Positions 36,661-45,511 of a DNA stretch of 64,000 nucleotides are shown piece by piece. The translations under genes and the position numbers were made by a program. Numbering within the stretch: the stretch's first letter is position 1; each line of letters opens with the position of its first letter. The notes beneath the pieces are model-generated. The model was not told the DNA's origin, made no database searches, and worked only from the letters and a program-made list of their open reading frames with translations. The DNA lies in contig NZ_SJKD01000016.1 in the NCBI RefSeq assembly GCF_004331485.1, forward strand, positions 31,237 through 95,236. Direction: 5' to 3'. The stretch comes from Kribbella capetownensis (GTDB lineage Bacteria > Actinomycetota > Actinomycetes > Propionibacteriales > Kribbellaceae).

Positions 36661-37139
36661 GGCCGCTCCCAGTGCCCGGTCTTACCGCCTTCTTTGAGCT
36701 CGACGCGGACGTCGGACAAAACAGCGGCAGGGTCGAGCGCCTTCACCATGTCGATGACGGCCAGCCCGGCGACGGCGACCGCGGTCAGCGCCTCCATCTC
36801 CACGCCGGTGCGGTCGGTGGTCTTCACCGCCGCCGTAATCAGTACGGCGTCGTCGGCCACCTCGAGGTCGACCTTGGCTCCGGTGATCGCGATCGGGTGG
36901 CAGAGCGGAACCAGGTCAGGAGTCCGCTTCGCGCCCATGATCCCGGCGATCCGGGCGACGCCGAGTGCGTCCCCCTTCGGTACGCCGTCGCCGCGCAGCG
37001 CGGTCACCACCTCGGCCGAGACGAGAACCTTGCCGCTGGCAACAGCCCGGCGACTCCCCGCGTCCTTGGCCGAGACGTCGACCATCCGGGCGGCCCCGGT
37101 CTCGTCGACGTGGGTCAGCCCCGTCGGGTCCTCCGTCAT
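36657..37139 (-). CDS. moaC: Cyclic pyranopterin monophosphate synthase MoaC
   Basis: A 160-residue MoaC protein catalysing the second half of the GTP-to-cyclic pyranopterin monophosphate step in molybdenum-cofactor synthesis. Motifs: LTHVDETGAARMVDVSAK at the N-terminus, LVPLCHPIAI with the catalytic-region His, GVEMEALTAVAVAGLAVIDMVKA in the middle and the KTGHW-like end. ATG at 37139 overlaps the Glp stop by four bases. No moaA is visible in the window, so the pathway must be completed elsewhere. Confidence 0.96.
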   Translation of the reverse strand: MTEDPTGLTHVDETGAARMVDVSAKDAGSRRAVASGKVLVSAEVVTALRGDGVPKGDALGVARIAGIMGAKRTPDLVPLCHPIAITGAKVDLEVADDAVLITAAVKTTDRTGVEMEALTAVAVAGLAVIDMVKALDPAAVLSDVRVELKEGGKTGHWERP

Positions 37140-38362
37140 CCGGTCTCCTCGTCCAGCAGCAACAGCTCGACCTGATCGCCGGCCCGGACCGACGTCACGT
37201 CCTCGGGCACCACGATCAGCGCGTTCGCACGGCTCAACCCACCGAGCAGGTGTGAACCGTGCCCGCCGACTGTACTGGCCATCCAGCCCTGGTCGCCCGA
37301 CCTGGCCGCGGCGCGGACGAACTGCCGCCGTCCCGGCGGCGAACTGAACGCGTCCAGCGACACGCCCTGGACCGTGGACCGCCGGTACGGCATCTGCCCC
37401 ATCAGCTTGCGCAGCGCCGGCCGGACGAACACCTCGAACGACACGTACGCCGACACCGGGTTGCCCGGCAGCGTGAAGATCGGCACCTCGTCCTCGCCGA
37501 GCACACCGAACCCCTGCGGCTTCCCCGGCTGCATCGCGACCTGCGGGAAGTCGACCGTGCCGGTCTTGCTGAGGATCTCCTTGACGATGTCGTAGGCGCC
37601 CATGCTCACGCCGCCGGTGGTGATCACCAGGTCGGCGCGGACCAGTTGGTCGGAAAGCGTGTCCATGATCTTCTTCGGATCGTCGTCGACGATGCCGACG
37701 CGGTAGACGACGGCCCCGGCATCGCGAGCCGCGGCGGCCAGCGTGTAGCTGTTCGAGTCGTAGATCTGGCCCTCGCCCAGCCGGCTCCCCGGCTCCTTGA
37801 GCTCCGCTCCGGTCGAGACCACAACCACTCGCGGCCGCGGCCTCGCCTTCACCCGCGCACGGCCGACAGCGGCCAGTACGGCGATCTGCCGCGGTCCGAG
37901 CACGGTGTCGCGCTCCAGGACCTGCTCCCCCGCCTGCACGTCCTCACCCGCCCGGCGGACAGACATACCGAACGACGGCTGCTGAACGATCCGCGCATTC
38001 ACCGTCCCGCCGTCGGTCCACTCCACCTGGACGACGCTGTCCGCACCCCGCGGCATCGGTGCGCCGGTCATGATGCGGACGCACGTCCCCGGTGTGACCA
38101 CGATCGGCTCGCTCCGGCCGGCTCTGATCTCACCCACCACCGGCAACGTGATCGGGTTGTCCTGCGACGCCCCGGCCAGGTCGGCCGCCTGAACGGCGTA
38201 CCCGTCCATCGCCGAGTTGTCGAACCCGGGCAGGCTCACCCCCGAGACGACGTCCTCGCAGAGCACCAGCCCCAGCGCCTCCATCAGCGGCTGATCGAAC
38301 GCCGGCAGGGCCGTCACCCTGCCGAGCACGGCCTCGAGATGCTCATCCACACTCCGTCTCAC
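37136..38362 (-). CDS. glp: Gephyrin-like molybdotransferase Glp (MoeA family)
   Basis: A 408-residue MoeA-fold protein: MoeA N-terminal domains with SLPGFDNSAMDGYAV, the molybdopterin-binding domain with ITTGGVSMGAYDIVKEIL and FTLPGNPVSAYVSFEVF, and the small C-terminal domain IV. MoeA inserts molybdate into the cofactor; in actinobacteria the copy beside sepX/glpR (Glp) also binds FtsZ. Here it is followed directly by moaC and mog, so a dual role is plausible. GTG at 38362, nine bases after AGGG, is preferred over GTG at 38350. The longer open frame upstream is a shadow. Confidence 0.9.
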   Translation of the reverse strand: MRRSVDEHLEAVLGRVTALPAFDQPLMEALGLVLCEDVVSGVSLPGFDNSAMDGYAVQAADLAGASQDNPITLPVVGEIRAGRSEPIVVTPGTCVRIMTGAPMPRGADSVVQVEWTDGGTVNARIVQQPSFGMSVRRAGEDVQAGEQVLERDTVLGPRQIAVLAAVGRARVKARPRPRVVVVSTGAELKEPGSRLGEGQIYDSNSYTLAAAARDAGAVVYRVGIVDDDPKKIMDTLSDQLVRADLVITTGGVSMGAYDIVKEILSKTGTVDFPQVAMQPGKPQGFGVLGEDEVPIFTLPGNPVSAYVSFEVFVRPALRKLMGQMPYRRSTVQGVSLDAFSSPPGRRQFVRAAARSGDQGWMASTVGGHGSHLLGGLSRANALIVVPEDVTSVRAGDQVELLLLDEETG

Positions 38363-38439
38363 GAGCCCGACCCTAATCCACGGGTGCCGCGATTCCGCGG
38401 CCAGTTCCGGAAGGATGCCGTGAGAATGCCGACTGAGGG

Positions 38440-38910
38440 CTAGGTAAGGGCCTCGGGATGATGGCCCCAGGTCATCCGGATGTCCGGTGCCCGCTCCTCG
38501 TTCGCCACGCCGTCGGTACGACGTACTTCGGTGAAGCCGTGCCGGGCGTAGAACGCCTGAGCCCGGGTGTTGCTCTGGAAGGTCCACAGCGCCAACCCAC
38601 CGGGCCGGAGGTCCTTCGCAAGGTCGACGAGCGTCGACCCGACGCCTTGACCGGCCGCGTCCGGGTCGACGTACAACTGGTCGAGGTCGTCCCCATCCAG
38701 CGTCAGGACCGCGACGATCCGGCCGTCGTCCAGGCCCACCCAGGTCTGTGCGTCCGGGAGCAACACGTCGGCGAACCAGGACGCGACCTGCTTCGGGGTG
38801 TGGATCGCGGGCGGCAGCAGCGAGGGATCCGCGTGCCGCGATCGCCACCAGACCTGCGCGGCCTCGTCCGTGTCGTACGGCTCCAACGGCCGGATCAGCA
38901 GGTCGTCCAT
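38440..38910 (-). CDS. GNAT family N-acetyltransferase
   Basis: A 156-residue GNAT enzyme. The acetyl-CoA loop is LYVDPDAAGQGVGSTLV, preceded by AVLTLDGDDLDQ, and the closing motif is AQAFYARHGFTEVRR, all typical of small-molecule acetyltransferases. Substrate unknown. It lies between the UGPase gene (23-base gap) and the Glp gene (77-base gap) on the same strand. The mycobacterial locus has no gene here by my recollection, so it is a local insertion. Confidence 0.85.
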   Translation of the reverse strand: MDDLLIRPLEPYDTDEAAQVWWRSRHADPSLLPPAIHTPKQVASWFADVLLPDAQTWVGLDDGRIVAVLTLDGDDLDQLYVDPDAAGQGVGSTLVDLAKDLRPGGLALWTFQSNTRAQAFYARHGFTEVRRTDGVANEERAPDIRMTWGHHPEALT

Positions 38911-38933
38911 CCAGTTCCCCCCAGCTCGTGGTG

Positions 38934-40322
38934 TCAGGCGCGGAGTTCGGCCCCGTCCGGGATCACCCGGCGCTCCCCGGCCGGCGCCTCCAGCTCGACG
39001 TCGCCGACCACCACCACATCCTTGCCGAAGGCAACGTCACCGCGCACCTCGAGCCGGTCGGCCCGGACCAGCGACGGCGGCCCGGCCGGGAACCGGACGT
39101 CGAAGTCGGCCAGGATCTTGAAGTACTCCGGATCCAGATCGACGTACGGCTCGTCGCCCTCATGCGTGGTGGTCAGGTCGCCTGCCTCGTCCAGCTCGTA
39201 GACGTCGGAGCGCAGGACCAGCAGGTCGTTCGTGGTCTTCACCGGCTTGAAACGGCTGCGGTCGACCAGTACCGCCTGCGAGCCCTCGAAGGTCTCGATC
39301 GCCGTCCCCATCCCGGTCTCCAGCTGGATCACCTTGGGCGAGGACGGGTCGGCCGGGTCGACGGTCTTGCGGTTCACGATGATCGGCAGCCCGAGGATCC
39401 CGTCGTGCCCCTCCATCAGCTCGGCCAGCCGGACCAGGTCGATCCACAGGTTGTTGGTGTTGAAGGTCCTGTGCCGAGTGACGTCCTGGAAGTACTTCGT
39501 GTCCTCGGGCGCGACCTGTGCGCTGTCGCGCAGGATCAGCCGCCCGTCGGACTTGCGCACCGCGACGTGCCCGCCCTTGCGGTCGGACCGGGTCCGGCGG
39601 CAGACCTCCATCCCGAACGGTACGTCGTGCTCCGCCATCCAGGCCGCGATCCGTGGGTCAGCGGTAGCGCCGAGATTATCGGCGTTGGAGATGAACGCAT
39701 GCCGGAAACCGTGTTCCCGCAGCGCGTCAAGGGTGCCGGAGGCAACCAGTGCGGTGAACAGGTCGCCGTGACCCGGCGGGCACCAGGCCAGCTCCGGGTC
39801 CGGCTCCCACTCGGCCGGCGTCAGGTCGTCGGCGAGCAGCTTGGGCTCCATGTTCTGCTGGAAGTCCAGCGGCAGGCCGTCGATCGCCAGACCGTCGTAC
39901 TCGCTGAGGATCTGGCGCGACTCCTCCGTGGTCCGGAACGAGTTCATCAGCACCAGCGGCAGCGGTACGTCGTACCTGCGCCGGGTGCTGAGGATCTGCC
40001 GGGCGATGATGTCGAGGAAGCTCAGTCCGTCCTTGACCGGCAGTGCGGACTTCGGACCGGTGACACCCATCGACGTACCGAGGCCGCCGTTGAGCTTGAT
40101 CACCACCGTCTCGGCCAACGCGGCCCGCAGCGCCGCCGGGTCGGTGTCCAGATGGTCCAGATGCGGCAGGTCTCCCACCGGCTCGATGTCGTCCTCGCGG
40201 ATCGTGCCGTGCTGACCGGACTCGAGTAACCGGTAGTAGTGGGTGAAGACCCGGATCGCGACGTCGGCAGTGCCGGCCGCGCGCATCTTCTCCTGCGCCT
40301 GTCGTAGACCTGCCTCACTCAT
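38934..40322 (-). CDS. UTP-glucose-1-phosphate uridylyltransferase, eukaryote-like UDPGP family
   Basis: Makes UDP-glucose from UTP and glucose-1-phosphate. The 462-residue protein belongs to the UDPGP (UGP2-like) family rather than bacterial GalU: the nucleotide loop is VVIKLNGGLGTSMGVTGPKS, followed by LVLMNSFRT, WCPPGHGDLFTAL, ISNADNLGAT and a C-terminal left-handed beta-helix (VRGDVAFGKDVVVVGDVEL). It occupies the site where mycobacteria carry galU. ATG at 40322 is chosen; a 66-base gap separates it from the divergent 5-FCL gene. It heads a leftward gene run reaching sepX. Confidence 0.93.
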   Translation of the reverse strand: MSEAGLRQAQEKMRAAGTADVAIRVFTHYYRLLESGQHGTIREDDIEPVGDLPHLDHLDTDPAALRAALAETVVIKLNGGLGTSMGVTGPKSALPVKDGLSFLDIIARQILSTRRRYDVPLPLVLMNSFRTTEESRQILSEYDGLAIDGLPLDFQQNMEPKLLADDLTPAEWEPDPELAWCPPGHGDLFTALVASGTLDALREHGFRHAFISNADNLGATADPRIAAWMAEHDVPFGMEVCRRTRSDRKGGHVAVRKSDGRLILRDSAQVAPEDTKYFQDVTRHRTFNTNNLWIDLVRLAELMEGHDGILGLPIIVNRKTVDPADPSSPKVIQLETGMGTAIETFEGSQAVLVDRSRFKPVKTTNDLLVLRSDVYELDEAGDLTTTHEGDEPYVDLDPEYFKILADFDVRFPAGPPSLVRADRLEVRGDVAFGKDVVVVGDVELEAPAGERRVIPDGAELRA

Positions 40323-40388
40323 GTCCCAACACTAGGGGACGCGTGGTGATCACAGTGTTAACCGCGTCACGCCGCCTACGATCAGTAG

Positions 40389-40955
40389 GTGTTCGCGTCC
40401 AAGGCCGCTGCGCGGTCCCATTTCCTCGGTGCCCGCAGCACTCGATCGTCAGCAGGGGACCTGCTGGCCGGAGCCCGCTCGTTGCAGGCTGTGCACAGCG
40501 CCCGGCGGGTGGCTCTGTACGTGTCCAGAGGCCCCGAGCCGCAGACCGGCGCTCTGATCGACTGGCTGCTCGCTACCGACCGTGACGTCCTCCTGCCGAT
40601 CCTGTACGCCGACAACGACCTCGGATGGGGTGTCGCACCCGGAGCGGCCGATCTGGTCCCCGGCCGGCTGGGGCTGTCCGAGCCACCCGTGGACCTGGGA
40701 CCGGACGCCATCACCGCCGCCGATCTGGTCATCTGCCCGGCTGTGGCAGTGGCCCGTGACGGCGTACGACTCGGACGCGGTGGTGGCTCCTACGACCGGG
40801 CACTTGCGCGAGTGAGGCCCGGTACGCCGATCTGGGCGGCGGTGTACGACGTCGAGGTCGTCGACAAGCTTCCAGCCGACGACCACGACCATCCGGTGCA
40901 CGCGGCGCTCACGCCGAACCACTTGGTCCTGCTGCGAGGATCTCTGGATGACTGA
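40389..40955 (+). CDS. 5-formyltetrahydrofolate cyclo-ligase
   Basis: Converts 5-formyl-THF to 5,10-methenyl-THF with ATP, recovering folate for one-carbon metabolism. The 188-residue protein has the family's C-terminal phosphate loop VRLGRGGGSYDRAL and the conserved PAVAVARDGVRLG strand; the N-terminal Lys/Arg-rich helix is short. GTG at 40389 lies six bases after TACGAT, a good -10 hexamer, so the message may be leaderless. It is divergent from the UGPase gene, as in mycobacteria, and overlaps the next gene by eight bases. Confidence 0.93.
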   Translation: MFASKAAARSHFLGARSTRSSAGDLLAGARSLQAVHSARRVALYVSRGPEPQTGALIDWLLATDRDVLLPILYADNDLGWGVAPGAADLVPGRLGLSEPPVDLGPDAITAADLVICPAVAVARDGVRLGRGGGSYDRALARVRPGTPIWAAVYDVEVVDKLPADDHDHPVHAALTPNHLVLLRGSLDD

Positions 40956-41856
40956 GACCGCGGTAGAAGCCGCAGCCACAGCCGGACGTGACCTCGGCCT
41001 GACGGTCACCGACCCGACAGTCCTGTACAGCGCCTTCTCGGTGGTAGTGCACCTCAAGCCGTCCCCGGTGGTCGCGCGCGTGCCGATGAACCTGCCGGAC
41101 TACCTGATGGAAAGAGAGGCCACCGCAGTACGTCAGCAGCGCGAGCTGGACGTGGCCGGGTGGCTGGTTGACCAGGGCAAGCCGGTGACGTCACCGAGCG
41201 CGCTGGTGCCACGGAAGCCGGTGCAGAAGGACGGCCTCTCTATGACGTTCTGGCAGTACGTCGAGGAGGACAAGTCGGTCGAACCCGACTACGTCGCCTG
41301 GACGGCCCGGGCCGCCGAACTGCACGCCATCCTCGCGGGCTACCCGCGGGAGCTTCCGTGGCTGACGCCCCTGCTCGCGGTGCCGTCGGGCATCGAGACG
41401 CTGGAGGCGGTGCCCGGGCTGCTCGAGCAGGAGGACGTGGACCGGGCGCGGGCGGAGTGGGCGGTGCTGGCACCGGTGCTGACGAGCCGAGCCGGCTTCG
41501 AGGCGGTCTTCCCGTCGGCCACGATCCAGACGATCCACGGCGACGCTCCGTCGTACAACGTGATCCCGACCAAGGACGGAGTGCTGTGGTCCGACTTCGA
41601 GGACACGACACTCGGGCCGATCGAGTGGGACCAGGCAGGCTTCGGCCCGGAGCTCGGCAGGGTGTACGACCAGGCAGCGGTCGCGCTGGGACGCCCCCAG
41701 CTCGATGAAGCCGTGCAGCGGGTGATGGACGTTGCCCGGGTGATGCAGGTCCTCGTGTGTACTCCGCTCGTGCCGCGACTGCCAGACCTGGCGGACGGCA
41801 TCCGGATGTTCGCCGCACAGTGGCGGGACATGCCGTTCGCTGGTGGACTGGGCTGA
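40948..41856 (+). CDS. Phosphotransferase of the aminoglycoside/choline kinase-like (APH) family
   Basis: A 302-residue kinase-like protein with the APH core: the catalytic Brenner motif IHGDAPSYNVIPT and the metal-binding DFEDTTLGPIEWDQAGF, the latter a close match to the D-x-D motif of the family. The N-terminal lobe is reduced (VVARVPMNLP), which is common in this subgroup. The substrate is not known; antibiotic resistance should not be assumed. It overlaps 5-FCL by eight bases and the following serine hydrolase by one base (TGATG), so all three are coupled. Confidence 0.85.
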   Translation: MTETAVEAAATAGRDLGLTVTDPTVLYSAFSVVVHLKPSPVVARVPMNLPDYLMEREATAVRQQRELDVAGWLVDQGKPVTSPSALVPRKPVQKDGLSMTFWQYVEEDKSVEPDYVAWTARAAELHAILAGYPRELPWLTPLLAVPSGIETLEAVPGLLEQEDVDRARAEWAVLAPVLTSRAGFEAVFPSATIQTIHGDAPSYNVIPTKDGVLWSDFEDTTLGPIEWDQAGFGPELGRVYDQAAVALGRPQLDEAVQRVMDVARVMQVLVCTPLVPRLPDLADGIRMFAAQWRDMPFAGGLG

Positions 41857-42920
41857 TGCTCAGCGAGTACGTCGACACCGGTGTCCTCCCAGGTCTCATC
41901 TCGCTGGTGAGTCGCGGCGACGAGACCCGGGTCGACGTACTCGGCAAGCTCGCCTTCGACGGTCCGGAGCTGCAGCGGGACAGCCTGTTCCGGGTCGCCT
42001 CGTTCACCAAGCCGATCGTCGCCGCGGCAGCGATGATCCTGGTCGACGAACTGCGGCTGTCCATGGACACACCGGTCGACGACCTGCTGCCTGAGCTGGC
42101 GCATCCCGTCGTACTGCGGCAGCCGGACGGACCACTCGACGACACGGTCCCGGCCGAGCGGCCGATCACTCCGCGGGATCTGCTCACCTTCCGGCACGGA
42201 CTGGGTGAGTCGGACCATCCGGCGCTGCGGGAACGCGAGCAGGAACTGGAGCTGCGGACGTTCGGACCGCCGGTGCCGCGTACTCCGCTCGAGCCGGACG
42301 AGTGGATGCGGCGGCTGGGGACGTTGCCGTTGCAGTTCCAGCCAGGTGAGCGGTGGATGTACTCGACTGGCTCGCACGTGCTCGGCGTACTGATCGCGCG
42401 GGCGACCCGAGAGCCCTTGGAGACGTTCCTGCGGGAGCGGATCTTCGAACCGCTCGGGATGCGGGACACCGGGTTCACCGCGTCGGACCCGGCACGGCTG
42501 ACGACGGCGTACCTCGGGGAGGACGTCCTGGACGCAGCGGCTGACAGTCAGTGGCTGGAGCCGCCGTCCTTCCCGGATGCGAGTGGCGGGCTGATCTCCA
42601 CGGTCGACGACTTCCATGCGTTCGCCCGGATGCTGCTCGCCGGCGGCGCCGGCGTGCTGTCCCCTGCCGCGGTCGCGGAGATGACGACCGACCAGCTCAC
42701 GACAGCACAGCGCACGGCCGCCGCCGACTTCCTCGGACCGGACACCGGATGGGGCTATGGGCTGTCCGTCGGCGGCGGACGGTACGGCTGGGCCGGCGGT
42801 CTGGGGACGCTGTGGTCGACGACGCCGGCCGACGGGACCATCTCGATCCTGCTGACCCAGCGCGCTCTGTGGACGTGGCCGGAGGCCCTGTTCGCCGAGG
42901 CTAACGCTCCGGCTTGGTGA
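41856..42920 (+). CDS. Serine hydrolase, class C beta-lactamase-like
   Basis: A 354-residue enzyme of the beta-lactamase/transpeptidase-like family. The nucleophile motif is SFTK (Ser49, Lys52), the second motif appears as YSTGS near residue 170, and the late beta-strand HTG-type motif reads GWAGGLGT. There is no signal peptide, so it is cytoplasmic and more likely an esterase or amidase than a true beta-lactamase. ATG at 41856 overlaps the APH stop by one base. The final 20 bases overlap the converging penicillin acylase gene. Confidence 0.88.
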   Translation: MLSEYVDTGVLPGLISLVSRGDETRVDVLGKLAFDGPELQRDSLFRVASFTKPIVAAAAMILVDELRLSMDTPVDDLLPELAHPVVLRQPDGPLDDTVPAERPITPRDLLTFRHGLGESDHPALREREQELELRTFGPPVPRTPLEPDEWMRRLGTLPLQFQPGERWMYSTGSHVLGVLIARATREPLETFLRERIFEPLGMRDTGFTASDPARLTTAYLGEDVLDAAADSQWLEPPSFPDASGGLISTVDDFHAFARMLLAGGAGVLSPAAVAEMTTDQLTTAQRTAAADFLGPDTGWGYGLSVGGGRYGWAGGLGTLWSTTPADGTISILLTQRALWTWPEALFAEANAPAW

Positions 42921-45432
42921 AGGTCAGGAGATCCTTCCTGCTCTCCTCGACCGCGCCCTTGGTGTAGGCCCAGGGCAAGGTCTCGCCACGTGCCCACAGC
43001 TCGGTCTGGTCGGTGTAGTGGGACGAGAACGCGTGCCCGGACACACCGGTCAGGTTGATCCAGCGGGACTTGTCGAAGTCGGCCAGGTCGACCACCATCC
43101 GCATCGACGGCGTCGACGTCACCGTGTAGCCCTCGGCGGCATCCCATGAGGTCGCGTCCACGAGCGACGTACCGCCGCCCAGCTCGTACGGGCCACGGTT
43201 GAAGATCCGCTCGACCACCCCGATGCCCGACGTACCGAGCGTCTGGTTGGTCAGCGTCAGCTTGTGCAGCTTGCCCCACTGCCAGTTCGCCGGCTCCCGG
43301 GCCATTTTCTGGGTGATCTCGGACCGGCCCTCGACCAGCGCCTCGCGCAGGATGTCGTCGCGGCTCTCCAACTGCGGCGTCCCCACCTTGTCCCACCACT
43401 TGCTGTTCGGCTGGGCGAGCAGTGTGTGAATTACTTCGAACCAGCGCGAACCACCGTCCGGCCAGGTGCTCTCCGGGAGCTGGTCGTGGAAGGTCAGCGC
43501 GAGGATGTTGCGCCAGACCACGTTGAAGTAGGCCGCCGCCGCGGAGTCGGCCGGCTGGGTGAAATCCCAGTTCCTCAGAGTGTCCTGGCCCTGCCGGTCG
43601 AAGCTGTCGTCGATGCCGATCCGGAGCAGATACGGCACCAGCATCTCGGCCACCCGGTTCTTGGTGTCCAGCTGGATCGACGCCATCGCGTTCGCGTCCA
43701 GCTTCCCGGCCGCCTTGATCCGGTCCGTGATCTGCTGCGACCGATAGCCGTAGTCCCAGTTGTCGGTCAGGAAGTACTTGTACGTCGGCGGCACCACCGC
43801 CTGGTTCGCGGTGACGATCACACCGTCGGACGGATCGAACTCACTCGGCAGCGAGTCGAACGGGATGTACCCCTTCCAGTGGTACTTCGGGTCCCAGCCC
43901 GGCACCGGCCAGTCGCCGCGACCGGAGTTGCGGATCGGGATCAGCCCGGGCGCCTGGTAGCCGATGTGGCCGTCGGTGTCGGCGTACACCAGGTTCTGCG
44001 AGGGGACCTGGAACGACTTCGCGGCGGCCCGGAACTGGGTCCAGTTCTGGGCGCGGTTGATCGCGAACAGCGCGTCGGCGGTGCGGCCCGGGGTCAGCGC
44101 GGTCCACTGCAGTGAGACGGCGTACGCCTGCGGCTGTTTGCCCCGCTTGGCGACGATCTCACCGATCTCGCGCTCGTCGTCGCCGACGTCGGAGATGAGC
44201 GGACCGTGCCGGGTCTCCCGGACGGTGATCTTGACCGGTTCGTCCTCGCCGGCGACCTTGAACGTCTCCTCGCGCGTCGCCATCGCGCTCCACCGCTTGT
44301 TGTAGAGCACCTTGTTCCCGTCGACGCGCTCCAGGTACAGATCCTGGACGTCGGGGTCGAGGTTGGTGAAGCCCCAGGAGATCGCGTTGTTGTGGCCGAT
44401 CACCACGCCGGGCAGACCCGAGAAGCTGAAGCCCGAGACGTCGTACGGACAGGCCCGGCCGAGGTTGTTGCAGTGCAGGCCGACCTGGGTCCAGATGCCC
44501 GGCATGGTCGCACCGAGGTGCGGATCGTTGGCCAGCAGCGGCTTGCCGGTGGTGGTGTGGTCGCCGGAGACGACCCAGGAGTTCGATCCGATGCCGTCGC
44601 CCTGGCCGAGCAGTTGCGGGAGCCCCTTGGCCACCTTGTCCACGGTGTCGAGTGACTTCAGCAGGTCCTTGGTCAGCATCCCGCGCCGTAGCTCGGAGTC
44701 GACCGGCGCGGTGGTGAACTGGCCGTCGCGGCCTACCGCACCAGTCGAGAGGATCGGCTGGTTCCGGTCGAACGGGTAGTCCGGGTACAGGCTCTCGACG
44801 TTCTGTGCGGGGAACGACGCGAGCAGCTTGGTCTTGGTGATCTCGTCGTCCATGTTGCCGCCGAGATCCCACGCCATCGCCTTCAGCCAGGCCAGCGAGT
44901 CGGCCGCGGTCCACGGCTCCGGGCGATAGTCGGTGCCCTTCAGCGACAGTACGGCGTACTCCAGGCTCAGACCGGAGCCGCTGTGCTTCGAGAGGTACGA
45001 GTTCACTCCGCGCGCGTAGTCGTCGAGGTACTGCCGGGTGGACGGGTCGAGCCGACCCAGCTCCTTCTCGGCGACCCGGCGCCAGCCCAGCGTACGGATG
45101 AACTTGTCGGTCTCCAGAGCGCTCTCGCCGAACAGCTCGGACAGCCGCCCGGCGGTGACATGCCGGCGGAAGTCCATCTCGAAGAACCGGTCCTGCGCGG
45201 CCACGTACCCCTGCGCGGCGAACAGATCGGACGGACTGTCGGCGTAGATCTGGGGGATGCCCTGGGCATCGCGGACGACCTCGACCTCCGCATCGAGACC
45301 GTCCAGCTCGATCGTTCCGTCGTAGGTCGGGAAGGAATGGCGCACGACGAAGACGACGGTCCCGGCGATCACCAGGAGGACCGTGGCGAGGGCGATTCCG
45401 CTGATGACGAGGACTCGAAGCAGGCGACGCAC
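42901..45432 (-). CDS. Penicillin acylase family protein (Ntn hydrolase)
   Basis: An 843-residue precursor of the penicillin acylase / N-terminal-nucleophile hydrolase family. An N-terminal membrane helix (about residues 8-32) tethers or exports it; the alpha-part runs to the autocleavage site Gly282-Ser283 within GIGSNSWVVSG, so Ser283 becomes the catalytic nucleophile, and the beta-part continues with LANDPHLGATMPGIW and NNAISWGFTN. Natural substrates may be acyl-homoserine lactones or peptidoglycan-derived amides; none is shown. GTG at 45432 is the likely start. The earlier ATG readings overlap the divergent DUF1203 gene. Confidence 0.93.
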   Translation of the reverse strand: MRRLLRVLVISGIALATVLLVIAGTVVFVVRHSFPTYDGTIELDGLDAEVEVVRDAQGIPQIYADSPSDLFAAQGYVAAQDRFFEMDFRRHVTAGRLSELFGESALETDKFIRTLGWRRVAEKELGRLDPSTRQYLDDYARGVNSYLSKHSGSGLSLEYAVLSLKGTDYRPEPWTAADSLAWLKAMAWDLGGNMDDEITKTKLLASFPAQNVESLYPDYPFDRNQPILSTGAVGRDGQFTTAPVDSELRRGMLTKDLLKSLDTVDKVAKGLPQLLGQGDGIGSNSWVVSGDHTTTGKPLLANDPHLGATMPGIWTQVGLHCNNLGRACPYDVSGFSFSGLPGVVIGHNNAISWGFTNLDPDVQDLYLERVDGNKVLYNKRWSAMATREETFKVAGEDEPVKITVRETRHGPLISDVGDDEREIGEIVAKRGKQPQAYAVSLQWTALTPGRTADALFAINRAQNWTQFRAAAKSFQVPSQNLVYADTDGHIGYQAPGLIPIRNSGRGDWPVPGWDPKYHWKGYIPFDSLPSEFDPSDGVIVTANQAVVPPTYKYFLTDNWDYGYRSQQITDRIKAAGKLDANAMASIQLDTKNRVAEMLVPYLLRIGIDDSFDRQGQDTLRNWDFTQPADSAAAAYFNVVWRNILALTFHDQLPESTWPDGGSRWFEVIHTLLAQPNSKWWDKVGTPQLESRDDILREALVEGRSEITQKMAREPANWQWGKLHKLTLTNQTLGTSGIGVVERIFNRGPYELGGGTSLVDATSWDAAEGYTVTSTPSMRMVVDLADFDKSRWINLTGVSGHAFSSHYTDQTELWARGETLPWAYTKGAVEESRKDLLTFTKPER

Positions 45433-45511
45433 GGACCCAACCGTAGAGAATGCCGCCGTCCACCCAAAATGGGGTCCCTCACAACTTTGCGTTGCTCTGC
45501 GTTCCATCGCC

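Noticed and set aside
36172..40322. Classical galU and moeA1 naming taken from mycobacterial synteny
   Set aside because: The UGPase is of a different family from GalU, and the MoeA-type protein fits the Glp position, so names were not transferred by order alone.
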